Source: Ochotona curzoniae
Lineage: Eukaryota; Chordata; Mammalia; Lagomorpha; Ochotonidae
Reading direction: 5' to 3'
NCBI RefSeq assembly: GCF_017591425.1
Contig: NW_024464918.1
Location: 22,472,001 to 22,536,000, forward strand
DNA: 64,000 nucleotides
This document shows positions 1 to 11,900 of the stretch, piece after piece. The stretch's first letter is position 1, and each line of letters opens with the position of its first letter. The position numbers were made by a program, and so were the translations under genes. A model generated the notes under the pieces. It was not told the origin of the DNA. It was given only the letters and a program-made list of their open reading frames with translations, and made no database searches.

Positions 1-939
1 AGTATGGGTGTCGCTAAGAAGTGTCACAGAATGATAGACAATGCCAGCTCGCATTTCTCTGGGAATTAGTGGGCCTGGTAGCCTTTAGCGCCTGCTGGTC
101 TCTGCTCTATTCTGACCAGTTCATAGCTTTAACAATACACAGGTGCTGGGAGTGGTTTCCATTGCTTATTATGATTATTTTGTTTTGTTTCTGGTAACTA
201 TTGCAATTCTAAAGAAACCTAGGGAGTTGCCTGCCATTGGATTCCTAAACCCATAGCATTCCAGGGCAGTCCCTCCTGTCCCAAAGGCAGCCTGATGGAT
301 CAGTTTCCATTCCAACCCTGGTCCCAAACTTGGTCAGCCAGCACACTGTTTATCTTAACACCGTATACGTCCACCGGAGAGCATGGAGCAGGCAGAGAGT
401 TATCCGCTACCCTTTACGTCTTTGGATGGGAGTGCTTTTAGCAGGGTTCAGCTTCAGCTTCTGGGAGTGGAAGCCCAGGAAAGTAGCATCAAGGCCTTAA
501 AAGGTGCAATGTAGGGAGAACAAAGCCTTTTTCTGGAGGAAGGGAGGAATCCAGCTGACTTCTCAGCAATCGCCTGTTCACAAAAGCCCTGGTGTCATTC
601 CAGACATTAGTAATGTAACTGTGTGTTTAATTTCCGATAAGTGCACTTGAGCTGTGTTGGAGAGAAGGCTGAGGAAATGGGTGATCTTGGCTTGGCTGTC
701 TGCCATCTGGGTGAGCAGTTGGAACTGCTTAGCGCTTGGAGATGCACATGCTGCTTGATCTGCCTCAGTAAGACCCAGGAAGGTCAGAGTTGCATGTGAC
801 ATGAGAGGCGAGCACACTGAATACCACAGGAGCGTTTGTGTCCTTTGTGGATCATTTTGATAATCTAGATTTGCAAGACGAAAAAAAAGACACCTCGTGA
901 TTCCACTATCATTGTTAAACTTTAGCTGTACTCAATTTC

Positions 940-1135
940 TTCAAAAAGTCTATGGGAAATAGAATTTTTAAAAATGTAATGCAAAAATCTTTGAAACTCC
1001 ATACATAAGGAGAAGTCTTCAAGAAGTTCACGAGAAATGGGTGCTATAAAAAAAACCATCCCTGGATTTTGAATTATTTTTTTGCATCAAAACAAAGTTA
1101 TGTTTTAATTGCATTTCCATGAACTTTTTGAAGTG
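940..1135. mobile_element. MITE-like element (about 117 bp) with an adjoining partial copy
   Basis: The full copy spans 1018-1134. Its left end cttcaagaagttcacgagaaat is the near reverse complement of its right end catttccatgaactttttgaag. A second, partial copy in the other orientation starts at 940 (cttcaaaaagtctatgggaaat) and runs to about 1010. Small size, terminal inverted repeats and no coding capacity suggest a non-autonomous DNA transposon. The family name is not certain to me. Confidence 0.55.
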
Positions 1136-1954
1136 TTCTCATGTATTTTATACATGTTTTTCCTATTTAATAAAAACAGTGTCATAGTATATGCACAGTA
1201 TCCTGCCGTGTAATTTTTTGTAAATAGCATGTGAAGGATAACTTTCTATTTACTTATTTTTATTCTACAAAAAGCATTTAAAATGGGTGCCTGGTCATCT
1301 GTTTTATGAGGACATCAGGATTTATGTTTTCAACCAAACCTCCCTGCTGTTAAAGGCTTCACTTGTTTTGGGTTGTCCGTTGGTGTGTGTTAAGACCTAA
1401 GCTTTGCAAGCAGCCATATGTATCTCTCTCAGAAGGATTCTTAGATGTGAGAAAAATTATTGAGTTAAAGTATGAAAAATGCCCAGTATTTCATATGTAT
1501 GATGACTTATAGAAAGTAGAATTGAAAGATATGCTTACTTCATGCAAATATATTTGTAAAAGCTATTCCTGCTTTTCTTACGATGCGTATTTTCATGATT
1601 TTTAAATCTGATCTTGCATTCTAATTTGTATTTAAGCAACTGTGGTTTTGTAAAAACAAAACATATTAGCCATCTGAAAAGCATTTCATTATGTAATTTC
1701 TACAGACCATTGAAAGTCATATCATTTTATGAGTGCTTCTCTGAGGTTTCTACAGAAAGTAAAGAATATTCCATCCTGAGCCATCTAGGGCCTGTCTTTT
1801 CCAGCATCTATTTGTTTAACAAATACTGAGAGCCCGCAGTGTGCAAGTGCACAGTGGGACTGACAATCCTGCCATTACTCTTGGCCTGTTTGTAAGTGAG
1901 GACAACACAACAACAGGGAAGGGTTCTTGGCATGACCTTCTTGACTGTCTTTTG

Positions 1955-2045
1955 TACACACGATTTCAAAAAGTTTGTGTGCCAAGCCACATTTATTGTG
2001 ATTGCATTTTCCACATGCTTTTTGAAATACCCTCATATTTTGAAA
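1955..2045. mobile_element. Shortened relic of the same MITE-like family
   Basis: The left end gatttcaaaaagtttgtgtg and right end gcattttccacatgctttttgaaat are related to the termini of the copy at 1018-1134. The interior is largely missing. Confidence 0.45.
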
Positions 2046-2461
2046 TCATTGTCAGAGAAGTTCAACCTACTTTTGCTTTAGCTGTCCACTTAGCCTTAGA
2101 TTCTCTTAAAAAGTATGACTTTTGCCTTCTTTTCACTAGATGTTGTTGCTATCATTAAAAAAATATATACTTCTATTCTTATGATTGCACATGAAGTAGC
2201 AAGTAGGTTTGGGGCTAAAAGTAACCAGATTTTTAATAGAGCTTATATGGAAATAAAAACTATAGACTTAGTTTTATATCTGCTTAATGTTAGTGCCAAC
2301 TCTTCCCGGATGTAATAATGTTGCAGGGCGAGGAGGGGGCTGCTTCATCTCTTGTGCCTGACACAATTTTAGTATTCTTCTTTCCGTCCTTGGATGAAAA
2401 TCTGACTTTCCCTAGCAATGTCTTCCCCACAGCCTAGTAATAACAGTGTAATGCAGGCATT

Positions 2462-2640
2462 CATTGATAACTAGCATTTATTGAACCTTTCTATGTGACA
2501 GGAACTAGATGAAGTACTTTATGTGTGTTTTCCTGTTTAATGTTACAACAACTTCAGAAGGAAGGCACTCATTTTAAAGAAAGTAAATGGAGGTTTAGAG
2601 AAGCTAATCACTTTACCCCAAATCCCCAAATCCTGAACCA
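2462..2640 (-). mobile_element. MIR SINE relic
   Basis: Degenerate match to the MIR core in reverse orientation (gcatttattgaacctttctatgtgacagg, then attttaaagaaagtaaatggaggtttagag). Confidence 0.55.
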
Positions 2641-2823
2641 AAGTAAAACTGAAATCCCCGAAACTACCAATCAACATTTTCTTAGGTGAGTTCCATGATC
2701 AGGAAATGGAAGTCATAGCTGTGCAGTCATAGCTGAGCAAGTAGAGGCAGGCATGAGAAGAGGAGAGCAAAACTGCCCAGTGAGTCAACCCATTTTGTGG
2801 TGGTGGGGTGATCTTTTGTTCAG

Positions 2824-2988
2824 TTGACCACGTGGTGCCTGAGCCGGAGTCCAGCCTGACCGAGGCCTATGAGAAGTGGCGTGAGTGGGCTGACGGGAAG
2901 AGCTGCTGTGACTATGCCTTGCACGTGGACATCACCCACTGGAATGACAGTGTCAAGCAGGAGGTGCAGAGCCTCATCAAGGATAAAG
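2824..2988 (+). CDS. DPYSL3: DPYSL3 exon 4
   Basis: 165 bp coding for residues 106-159, with codons 105 and 160 split at the two ends. The exon starts after ttttgttcag and ends before gtgagt. It opens with [18 protein letters not shown] and ends LIKDK, within the TIM-barrel part of the dihydropyrimidinase-like fold. The reading frame stays open about 30 bases into the next intron, so an ORF caller extends it too far (to 3017). Confidence 0.97.
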
Positions 2989-5900
2989 GTGAGTCAAGCA
3001 AATCCTCCTGTTTCTAACCGCAGCTTCCCTTGCCTGTCCTTCCATCTGAGTTCCTTTTTCCGGTCTAGAGCCTATACACTGGAGCACAAGTGCTAGAGGC
3101 GTGGCTGCTGCTGTGCCCCAGGCACTGTGTGCATCCTCACACACTCCTCAGAGGGTCCCACCAAATGGAAAGACCGAGTCTCAGTCCAGGTGGCCTGGGA
3201 CCATGGAATGAGTGGGCAGCTGAGTGTCCACATACGGAAGTTTGGAGTTCACAGGGAGACTATGTGCCCTGAGCTGAAGGGCAAAGATGGCCTCTTAGGA
3301 GATGAGCTTTTGCTTCTGTCCCTGTCCTCACTCCGTAAGCCCTGCCCACACAGAATGTGAGATGGACCCCTGCCCTGGTATCTGTTTCTTTGGAGACTGG
3401 GCTTGCTTACTGGGATAGAAAATCGAATGGCCTTTGCCAAGGGGCCTTGGTCAATCCAGAGACTTTTGGGAATGGTAGTGTTAGAAAGAACTACCCTGAG
3501 TTGAACCACTCTCTGGGCAAGCAAGTTCTCAAATTATAACCCACTTTTGGCCTGGAATAGTATGGGCTGAGATGGCCCTAATGGTTGCAGACCACAATTA
3601 TCCTTTCCTGAAAATGATTCTGTTCCCTGTCCCACTTGTGTTTCTGTAGATTGATGCATTAATAATTTATTTTGGATGAAAATTAGACATTTCTTTCCTT
3701 ATACTCTTTACAGCTTAGATAGGTAAGCACAAGGTATAACTTGTTTTTTGGCTGTTAGCTCTGTTAGTTACACAACAATAGGTTCCATGCATTTTTTTTA
3801 ACATTTGAAATTTAAATTGACACACAGTTCTTTTCTTTTTCTTTCTTCGTTTTTTTTTTTTTTTAAGATTTATTTAGAGCTTGGCACGGTAGCCTAGTGG
3901 CTAAAGTCCTCGCCTTGAAGGTGCCAGGATCTCATATGGGTGCCAGTTCTAATCCCGGAGGCCCTGCTTCCCATTCAGCTCCCTGCTTGTGGCTGCGAAA
4001 GCAGTCGAGAATGACCCAAAGTCTTGGGATCCTGCACCTGCATGGGAGACCCAGAAGAGGCTCCAGGCTCCTGGCTTCTGATTCCTGGCTTCAGATCGGC
4101 TTAGCTCTGGCCATTGCGGCCATTTGGGGAGTGAATCAACAGATGAAAGATCTTCCTCGCTGTCTCTCCTCCTCTCTGTATATCTGACTTTCCAATAAAA
4201 CTAACATAATTTTTTTTTAAAAAAAGATTTATTTCATTTATTTGAAAGAGTGGCAGCGATAGAGCAAGAGAGAGGAAAAGAATGAGAGATATCTTCCATC
4301 CACCCATTCAGTCCCTAAGTAGTTGCAAAGGCCAGAGCTGGGCCTCTCTGAGGCTAGGAGTTTCCTCCAGCTCACTTTTGGGGGTACAGGGTCCCAAGAG
4401 CTTGAACCATCCTCTGCTGCTTTCCCAGGTACATTAGCATGGCACTAGATTAGATGTAGAGCAGCTGGGACTTGAACTGGTGACCATATGTGATGCTGGC
4501 ATCACAGGCAAAAGCTTAGTGTGCTAGCCCACAGCTCTGACCCCGATACACCATTCTTAAAACTCTATTTAGAGTCAAGACACTTTTATTCTCAAAGTCA
4601 TATTGAGTATTTGAAAGGAGGCAGAAACATGTCTAGACTATTAAGGCCAGATTTAACTTTGGACTTCATTCTTTAAACAAATTGTAGAGATTGGAAGTGG
4701 GAAGAGTGGGTTATTGCTAGTTCCCTTCTCAGGTCCAACACTCTGTGCAGTCTGGGGTAGAACAGAAGTTCTTCAAAGAGTGAAATAAACTGACACCAGG
4801 AGTTTCATTAGTGGAGATGGAATATGTGCTAAGCCTGGTGCTTACAACTAGGCTGGGAAGTCGAAAGAGTGTCAGCTCAGGAAGGCTGAGGGCTCCCAGA
4901 TCAGTGACTTTAGTAGATTCCAGATAAGGCATGGGGGCCCCTACCACCTCAGGCATGATCACTCCATGCTGGGTGATGCTACAGAGAGGAAGTGAGAAAC
5001 AGGTGCCTAAGAAGAGACCATCCTGTTGTCATGTCACTCAGGACTTGTTGAATCCCCAGGGTAGAGGAGGAATAGAAAAACGATCTTGGAGAATGTGAAG
5101 TCTTAGTGTTCTTATTGCACAGAAGTCTGAGTGATACAGCCACATTCCAAAGGCTACACAACTGGAGACAAAGGATCAAGGGTGTCATGACCATGTCTTC
5201 TTTCTTTCCTCTCCTGCAGGGGTTAACTCCTTCATGGTTTACATGGCCTATAAGGATTTGTATCAAGTGTCCAACACAGAGGTAATGACCCATTTGTTGT
5301 GTGGTTTGGGGAGCTGGATGGTTTTCCTGCTGCTGATGATCTTGGCTCTTGTAACATGAGTCCCTGCAGTCACTGCGGGAAACCACTGGGCCAGAGTCCT
5401 TCTTGAAGCCCTGTTGTCAGTGCTAGCTTTTAAATAAGGTAATGGGTAGGGTGCCCATAGCAGGCTGACCGGGAGCTAGTTTCCCTGGCAGCATCTTTCT
5501 TAGGTGAGAGGAAGGGTGTGTTGATGTCTGCGCCTACCAACGTGCAAAACCCCTTGCCAGTTCAGTGGGAGCACGAGGATTTCTGCTTCCAGGTTCCGGG
5601 GTGCCCTCAGCTTTGTGGACCTGGCAGACTGTCCTTCCCCTGGTGCTCTGAGGTGCATACAGCATGTGTTTATGTCAGAGAAATCTCAAGATTTCAGAGG
5701 AACTATATGGAACTATCTCCTCTGCCTCTTGGTTAGGAGGCTTTCTGCTTCTGTGCTGGCTTCTGGTTGGGTTATCCCAGCTTCCTGGAGCACTCATGAA
5801 GAAGGATTCCCAAATCACATCTGTCACGTACACAGGGAATAATTTCATTAAAAATGTATGCTAGAGGCCATGGAGAAGAGTTGGTAGCACTCTCGTATGT

Positions 5901-8900
5901 ATTTGCCCTGACTGCCTGGAAGCCATGATGGGGTCTTTGTGCAGACAGATGCTGTTTCTTTGGACTCACGCTCCTGTTTGGTTTTGCACATTTAAGTCTC
6001 TGTTTCTGCCCTGTCCCCTTCTTTCCTGTGGTTTATTCTGTTGTTTCCAGTCTTGTGCTATAATTGACAGTAAGTAGGATAGCTAAAAGTGCTTTTCTCT
6101 CATTAACAGAGACTGACCTCTCTTTCAGCTCTATGAAATCTTCACTTGCCTCGGAGAACTGGGGGCCATTGCTCAAGTCCATGCTGAGAATGGGGATATC
6201 ATTGCCCAGGTAACAGGTGCCCTCCAGGAGTGTGCTCCCTGCTTGGGTTTGGGTCTGTCTCCCATTTTGTTTGTGTCTTGAACTTATGATCTGTATAGGC
6301 TCTGTCGTAAGTGCTGAGAACAGAACCTCTTAGAAGGAATAAAGCGTGAGGAAAACAAGGATAAGCTAGGGGCCATGAGAAGTGAGAAGATGCTGTAGAA
6401 TGGGCCTAGGCAGGTTGTTCTGGGGACCCAGACAAGGTGAGAAGAGGTTAAAGCTTGGGCCGTTTCATGGGAGGGCAGTGCTGAGTTTCTTCTGGAAATT
6501 AATCAAAGCAACGTGCCATCCACTGTCCTCAAGAAAAACCCTAAAGCAGCATTTCTCAGAAGCCAGGCTTTGGAAGCAAGTTTGCAGAAGCCACGGCCTT
6601 AGATAATAAAGAATGTGGGCCCCAGGGGGTCGGACATCTTACTGGCTTCCTAGAAATCACATTGAGAAACTCCAGGCAAGAGTGATGAAAGCAAGGGCTC
6701 CAAGGCCCAGATGCATCATTTGCTGGGAAGCAGAGAGCAGTGCTCTTTCTTTGTCTCCTGGGCTCCTTAATGGAAGAGTTGCACAGCTGCGTCTTCCAGA
6801 AGGCTTTTGTTTATCTCAGGGATATTGAGGACTAGACCTCTGCTGGGAAGAGACGGGCGGAGAAGAAGAGGCAGCTTGCCTGGTCCATTTGATAACGTTA
6901 AAAGTGAGCACCATGATTCATGCTTCCAAGGCATATTGCCTGATGGGGTACTGCATGCTGGATGCTCGGCTAGAGCGGTGAGCCACACAGATGCATCATG
7001 TGCCTCGCAAGTGCCTGCACCCTGTTCCATTGTCCGGGCCTTGGTCAGTGTGCCTGACAGGCGTGGGAACTCTGGAGAGACCGGCAGCCCTCACCCCAGA
7101 CTCTTGCTATGGCCAGTAGCAGGTGTCACTTGGCAAACAGATACTACTGTGTGCTGGTGTATTCTCATGCAGTTGTCTCTGAGCTGTCTGGACAGGCTAC
7201 CGTCATTCCTATTTCGTAGGCAAGAATAGCAAGGCTCTGAAGCCTCATGTCACTGGCCATGAGCAACCATATCTCAGTCCTCAAAGATTATGCCTCAGGG
7301 CTCATCTATTTTTTTAAAGGTTTATTTATTTAATATATATTTTTTTATCATATGGTTCCGTAGGTTCTGGGATTTCCCCTCCCATCCTCTTCAACTACCC
7401 TCCCCCCACCTCACTGATTTCCCCTATATTATTATAATAGTATAGTCCTTCAGCAACAGTCATAAGTACATCATTCTGCTATTAAAGTGTATCCTGACAT
7501 TGTAGGTATAGACAGTGGTGGAAGGTCCAGCATCCACTTGTCAAGATTTAACAGTTTCATTGGGAGTTCATCTTTGATTTGGGAATAAAAGATGCATACT
7601 GCTCTGTATCCTGACTTCTTCACCCTGGATTGGTGGATCAGGGACCAAGCCACAGTGCCCTGGGGAGGCAGCCCTCCCAGTGCTGCAGGGGCCTCAGCTG
7701 TTGAGACTTCAAAATCTGTTGTCTCACTGGTGGAAGAGAGGTGGGAGGAAGCATGCAGTTTCTTCCTGGGAAGCTAATTAGGCCGCTGATGTTGCCTTAC
7801 CCATGTCTCCCACACACCTACAGAACATGAAGTCATTCTCCACGGAGGGCCCACATGCCCTGCTCCGACTGGGGACACCCTAGGCGCCTGTGAACTCTCA
7901 CTCTCCCCTCCTCCTCCCCCAGGTTCTCAGTGCAGCAGCCTGAGGCCCCAGCCCTCCACGCAGCTGCCTGCAAGTCAGGCTGTGCTTTGGTGCTCCAGCC
8001 TCTGGGGAGGCAGATGGGTTCCGACTGGAGCCCCTATGAGCAGCTCCCTTCCCCTTGTGGGTGCTCGGCACCGTTTCTCTGGTTCCTCTGTACACTTTTC
8101 CCACTTGGAGAAGATCTGTTCCCAGGCAGGACAAGAATAAGGGTATTTTTCCACTTGGGTGAGTGTCTTGTGTTTGTTAGGTTCAGCCTGAGCTGAAAGA
8201 TTTTTATCACCTTTTCTGAATGAAGGCAGCTGCTGTCCTGAGTTTCTTGCCAGACTGTTTACAAAACCTGCTGAAGAGAGAGAAGAAGATATCCTGTCCT
8301 TTAGGTTCAATCAAGATCCATTTTCCAAATTTTTCAAGTTGGCAAGCTAGTCTGACAGAAGAACATCCTCAGCCAGTCATTTAACAGACTCCCTGAGCAC
8401 CTGTGTAAGCCTTGGCGAGGAGAGGAGAAAAGGACTGGGGAACTAATGGTACTGATGCCATGGTCCAGCCTGGGATGTTGTCACTGCCGCGATGAGGGCC
8501 TCAAAGTGCCCACTGCCCTCTGTGTCAGGAAGGCATTGCCTGGGATCCTTCTGAGCCGTTCTTAATCTTCAGCTGTAGGAACTCGGTGGATTTCAGGTTA
8601 GGACTTGTCATCCTGGCCTGATTTGCTTCAGTCCTGATTGACTAGGTTTGTCATAGAGTTCAGGCAAGTGTGTTTAGAGAAGTTGCCTTGGAGAGTTGAA
8701 TGTGATCCGAAACCACAGAGGGATCCAGCTTTGTTCTGGCACAGTTGATGCACATGAAGATGCTTTCATGGAGACCTTAACCTTGGGTGACTTCAGGCAG
8801 CCTAGCATAGATGCTCACGGCAGTTGGGAAAACATTTCAAAGGATCAAACTTTGAATACATGGGGACAGTAGGATGAAATGTGGAGGCGCTTTGCTGGAA

Positions 8901-11900
8901 CAATCAGTCTCTGACCTTTTCCTGAACCTTTGTAGAGTTGGAAACAATGACCATTTTACCCTGTGTGGCTGCATATAATGTTTGCGCTTTCCTTCTTAGT
9001 CTTTGTGCTTTTCAAAGTGCATTATTAGAGGTGGCATAGGTGATGAGACTGTTTTGCTTCTCGGTATTTCTTAGCTTCCAAGTGAGGGGTGGGTGGTTGG
9101 TGCGGCTGCTTAGCTGGCACTTGCGATGCCACATCGCCTATCAGAGTGCCTGGCTTGAGTCCGGGCCCCTCCCCTTTTGATTCAGTTTCTTGCCAATGTG
9201 CATTCTGAAAAGCAGCAGTCCTCGTAGCTGCTCCCCACGTGGAAACCCCGGATGGAGTACTGGGCTCACAGCTTTGACTTGGCCCAACCCTGGTGGTTGG
9301 GAATGTCTGGAGGGGAAACACAGTAGGTGATTTCCTCTGTCTCTCAAATTGAGTGTCAATACATTTAGAATTTAAGAACTTTTATAGCTTAGAGTGGAGC
9401 TCATTATCATCAGAGTCTTGCCAAGCCAGTAGGCTGGGCTTAAAGGGTATAAACGTTCATAGGGACTGGTCTTCACACTGTCAGAGGTGCTAGCCAAATT
9501 TCAAACACAGTGCTTTAGGATTTCTACCAGTCTCAATTAGTCCATGTGTGCCCTGGCCCAGCCACTTGCTTCTTCTAGAAAGCTGACCAACCATCAAAAG
9601 AATTTAGCCACCATCCAGGAGAGATTGACAGTTCTTTTGCCATGTCTACATGGTTAAATGGAATTTGACCAAATGCTAGTTCAGGTGATGCTGTTCAGAG
9701 ACATATTGTCTAGATAAGCTCTGAATCTCTTCATCGAAGCCATAGATGTACAGTCTAAAACCCTGGAGGAGGTTATTGGAAGGTTATTGAAATGCAGAGT
9801 CCTGGGCTTTCATGTCAGACCTTCTGATATGGGAGGCTAGGATGGGGACCACTAATCTGCATTCCTATAAAAGTAGCTCATGTGATTCTGATGTAGGCAG
9901 TGGATGGAACAGACTTTGGGGAACGCAGCACCTAAATTGTAGGCTCTGGGATCAGGGACCACATTGCTTTAAGTCAAGTACTTAATCCAGAGGCTTACAT
10001 GAAACAAATACCCATATTTTGAGTTAAATGAATATGTTAAAAAATACATGAATGAACATGCAAATAAATGAAGCTATTTGTACTTTCAGAGGCAGCTGAA
10101 TATGAACGAGAAGAATAAGTGGCCTGGCTTTTGATGGATGCTATAGACCAAAAAATGAACTGTCTTCTTTTGAATAAGAGAAAACCACTCTTGAATATTT
10201 TTATCCCTCCTTGTAGTTCAGACCTTACTCTACAGTACAACTGCAGATACAAAATTACCATATTTTTTCAACATCCACATTTAATAAAATGTTGTTAATT
10301 TATTTCAGTTGAGAAACAGAACTTCCATTTGCTAGGGTTCTGGGCAGAGCCAGGCTTAGCCAAAACATCCAGTCTGGGTTTCCCATACGAGAGGCAGAGA
10401 CCAACTATTCATCACCTAGCCCCAGGGTGCACATTACCAGCAGGAAGCTGAAGGCAGAAGTGAGTGGGGATTTAGACTCAGCCACACTCTATGAAATGTG
10501 GGTGTCCCAGCTTCTTAACCACCAGGTCAAACACCTGCCCCCAGAATATACATCTTTTTTTTTCTCCCTTGAACACATGTTTGGAACACAGCATGCCAGT
10601 ATTGCCTTCCCGGATCTCAGTTCAGCTTACCCAACAATTCTTTGTTCCTTTTTTCTCATTCTAGGAGCAAGCCCGGATGTTGGAAATGGGAATAACTGGC
10701 CCAGAAGGACATGTACTGAGCAGACCAGAGGAGGTGAGTTGCAGGGCGTGGGGGCAGGGAGAGGCAAGCAGCAGCAGTGGGGGCTTTTCCTCACCAGAAC
10801 CTTCCAGAAGGCTCCTGTTAATACAAGCTCAGCAGGTGCGCCGTGGCATGCTGCTCATTCACACGTGGGGTACTTGGGTCTGGCCTGGGTTACAAGCTTT
10901 GTGCACACAGGATAGACATATAAATAAACCTCGCTGACAGGTAGTGAGAATCCATGCATTTCAGCGGAACTGGGTCATTTCTTTCAAGGACTATTTCTGA
11001 CTGACCCTGGCTCAAGGGCCCGTGAGAAACATCCAAAAGGAATGTAAGGTACATGTTCACCTTTGACTTCTAATCTCTCTAAAGATAGCACACTTTAGAG
11101 CGCACTTGTGGTTTGGTACGAGTGTTAACATTCCTCATTCCTTTCTTAATCTGTGCGTCTTGGAGACATTTCCACTAACTCCCTCACATCATCCAGTGTG
11201 CTGAGTCCCACAGACATAATCCATTCCCATGGGAGGATGAATGTGTTTTGCATAGGTGTTATGCCCCTCAGTGTGGGTGCTTTCCTGGTGTGGAAGTTCT
11301 CTATGTGTGAAATGAAGAACAAATATGCCACTGGACTTAACAACGTGATGAAAAAGTGGCTGGTGGCTATCCCAGGTCTCTCAGATATCATTAGCTTGAC
11401 CTGGGGCACAAAGCTGGACACTGCCTGCCCATGGAGCTGACAACAGGGTTGGCTTTGGGGGAGCAACTTGGGTCTGGCAGCTGAAGCAAGTTCCCAGCCT
11501 TTGGTGGCAATGAAGTAGAGCCTGTGTGTAAATGTTGTGACATGCTACCCTCTACCAATAGGTAGAAGACCACATTAGCATTGAAAAAGTTACATTACTG
11601 TTGCCCATCTTTTAGAGTTGGGTTAACATTTGCAATAGTAATTTGGGGATTGGTGTTCTGGTTACACAGTACATTCCTGAAATGTCCATCTCTTGAATGA
11701 TGCCAGGAGCCTTTCTGTGTAAAGCTTTTACCTAACCCTACGCCAACCGACAGCATGCATTATCCGGCTCGTCCCAGCCGCTGCTTGGGGTGAGCGGCGT
11801 TTGCTGCCAGGTGGGGCTGCTGCTGATTGTATTGCATGATGGGGGAAAACCGTTCTCACAGTGAGAGCCAGCCAGGATGATCAGCCCTGTTTACAAAGTG

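Larger units (their letters stand above)
1..2823 (+). other. DPYSL3 intron 3 (3' part)
   Basis: No coding sequence is supported. It holds MITE-like inverted-repeat relics at 940-1135 and 1955-2045 and a MIR relic near 2462-2640. The remainder is AT-rich unique sequence. The small open frames here are chance. Confidence 0.85.
2989..5219 (+). other. DPYSL3 intron 4
   Basis: A 2.2-kb intron. It carries two C-type SINEs facing each other with their A/T tails together (3878-4213 and 4222-4546). Otherwise it is unique sequence without a supported gene. Confidence 0.85.
6210..10664 (+). other. DPYSL3 intron 6
   Basis: A 4.5-kb intron. It holds a probable L1 3' end (7310-7640), a possible L2 relic (9930-10050) and an old SINE (10290-10545). 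The reading frames of 87-140 codons near 6767-7229 and of 88-111 codons near 7930-8310 overlap on both strands and show no family signature. Confidence 0.85.

Noticed and set aside
10427..10915. 162-codon + strand frame
   Set aside because: It runs through an old SINE, intron and exon 7. The portion at 10665-10733 is in a different frame from the true exon.
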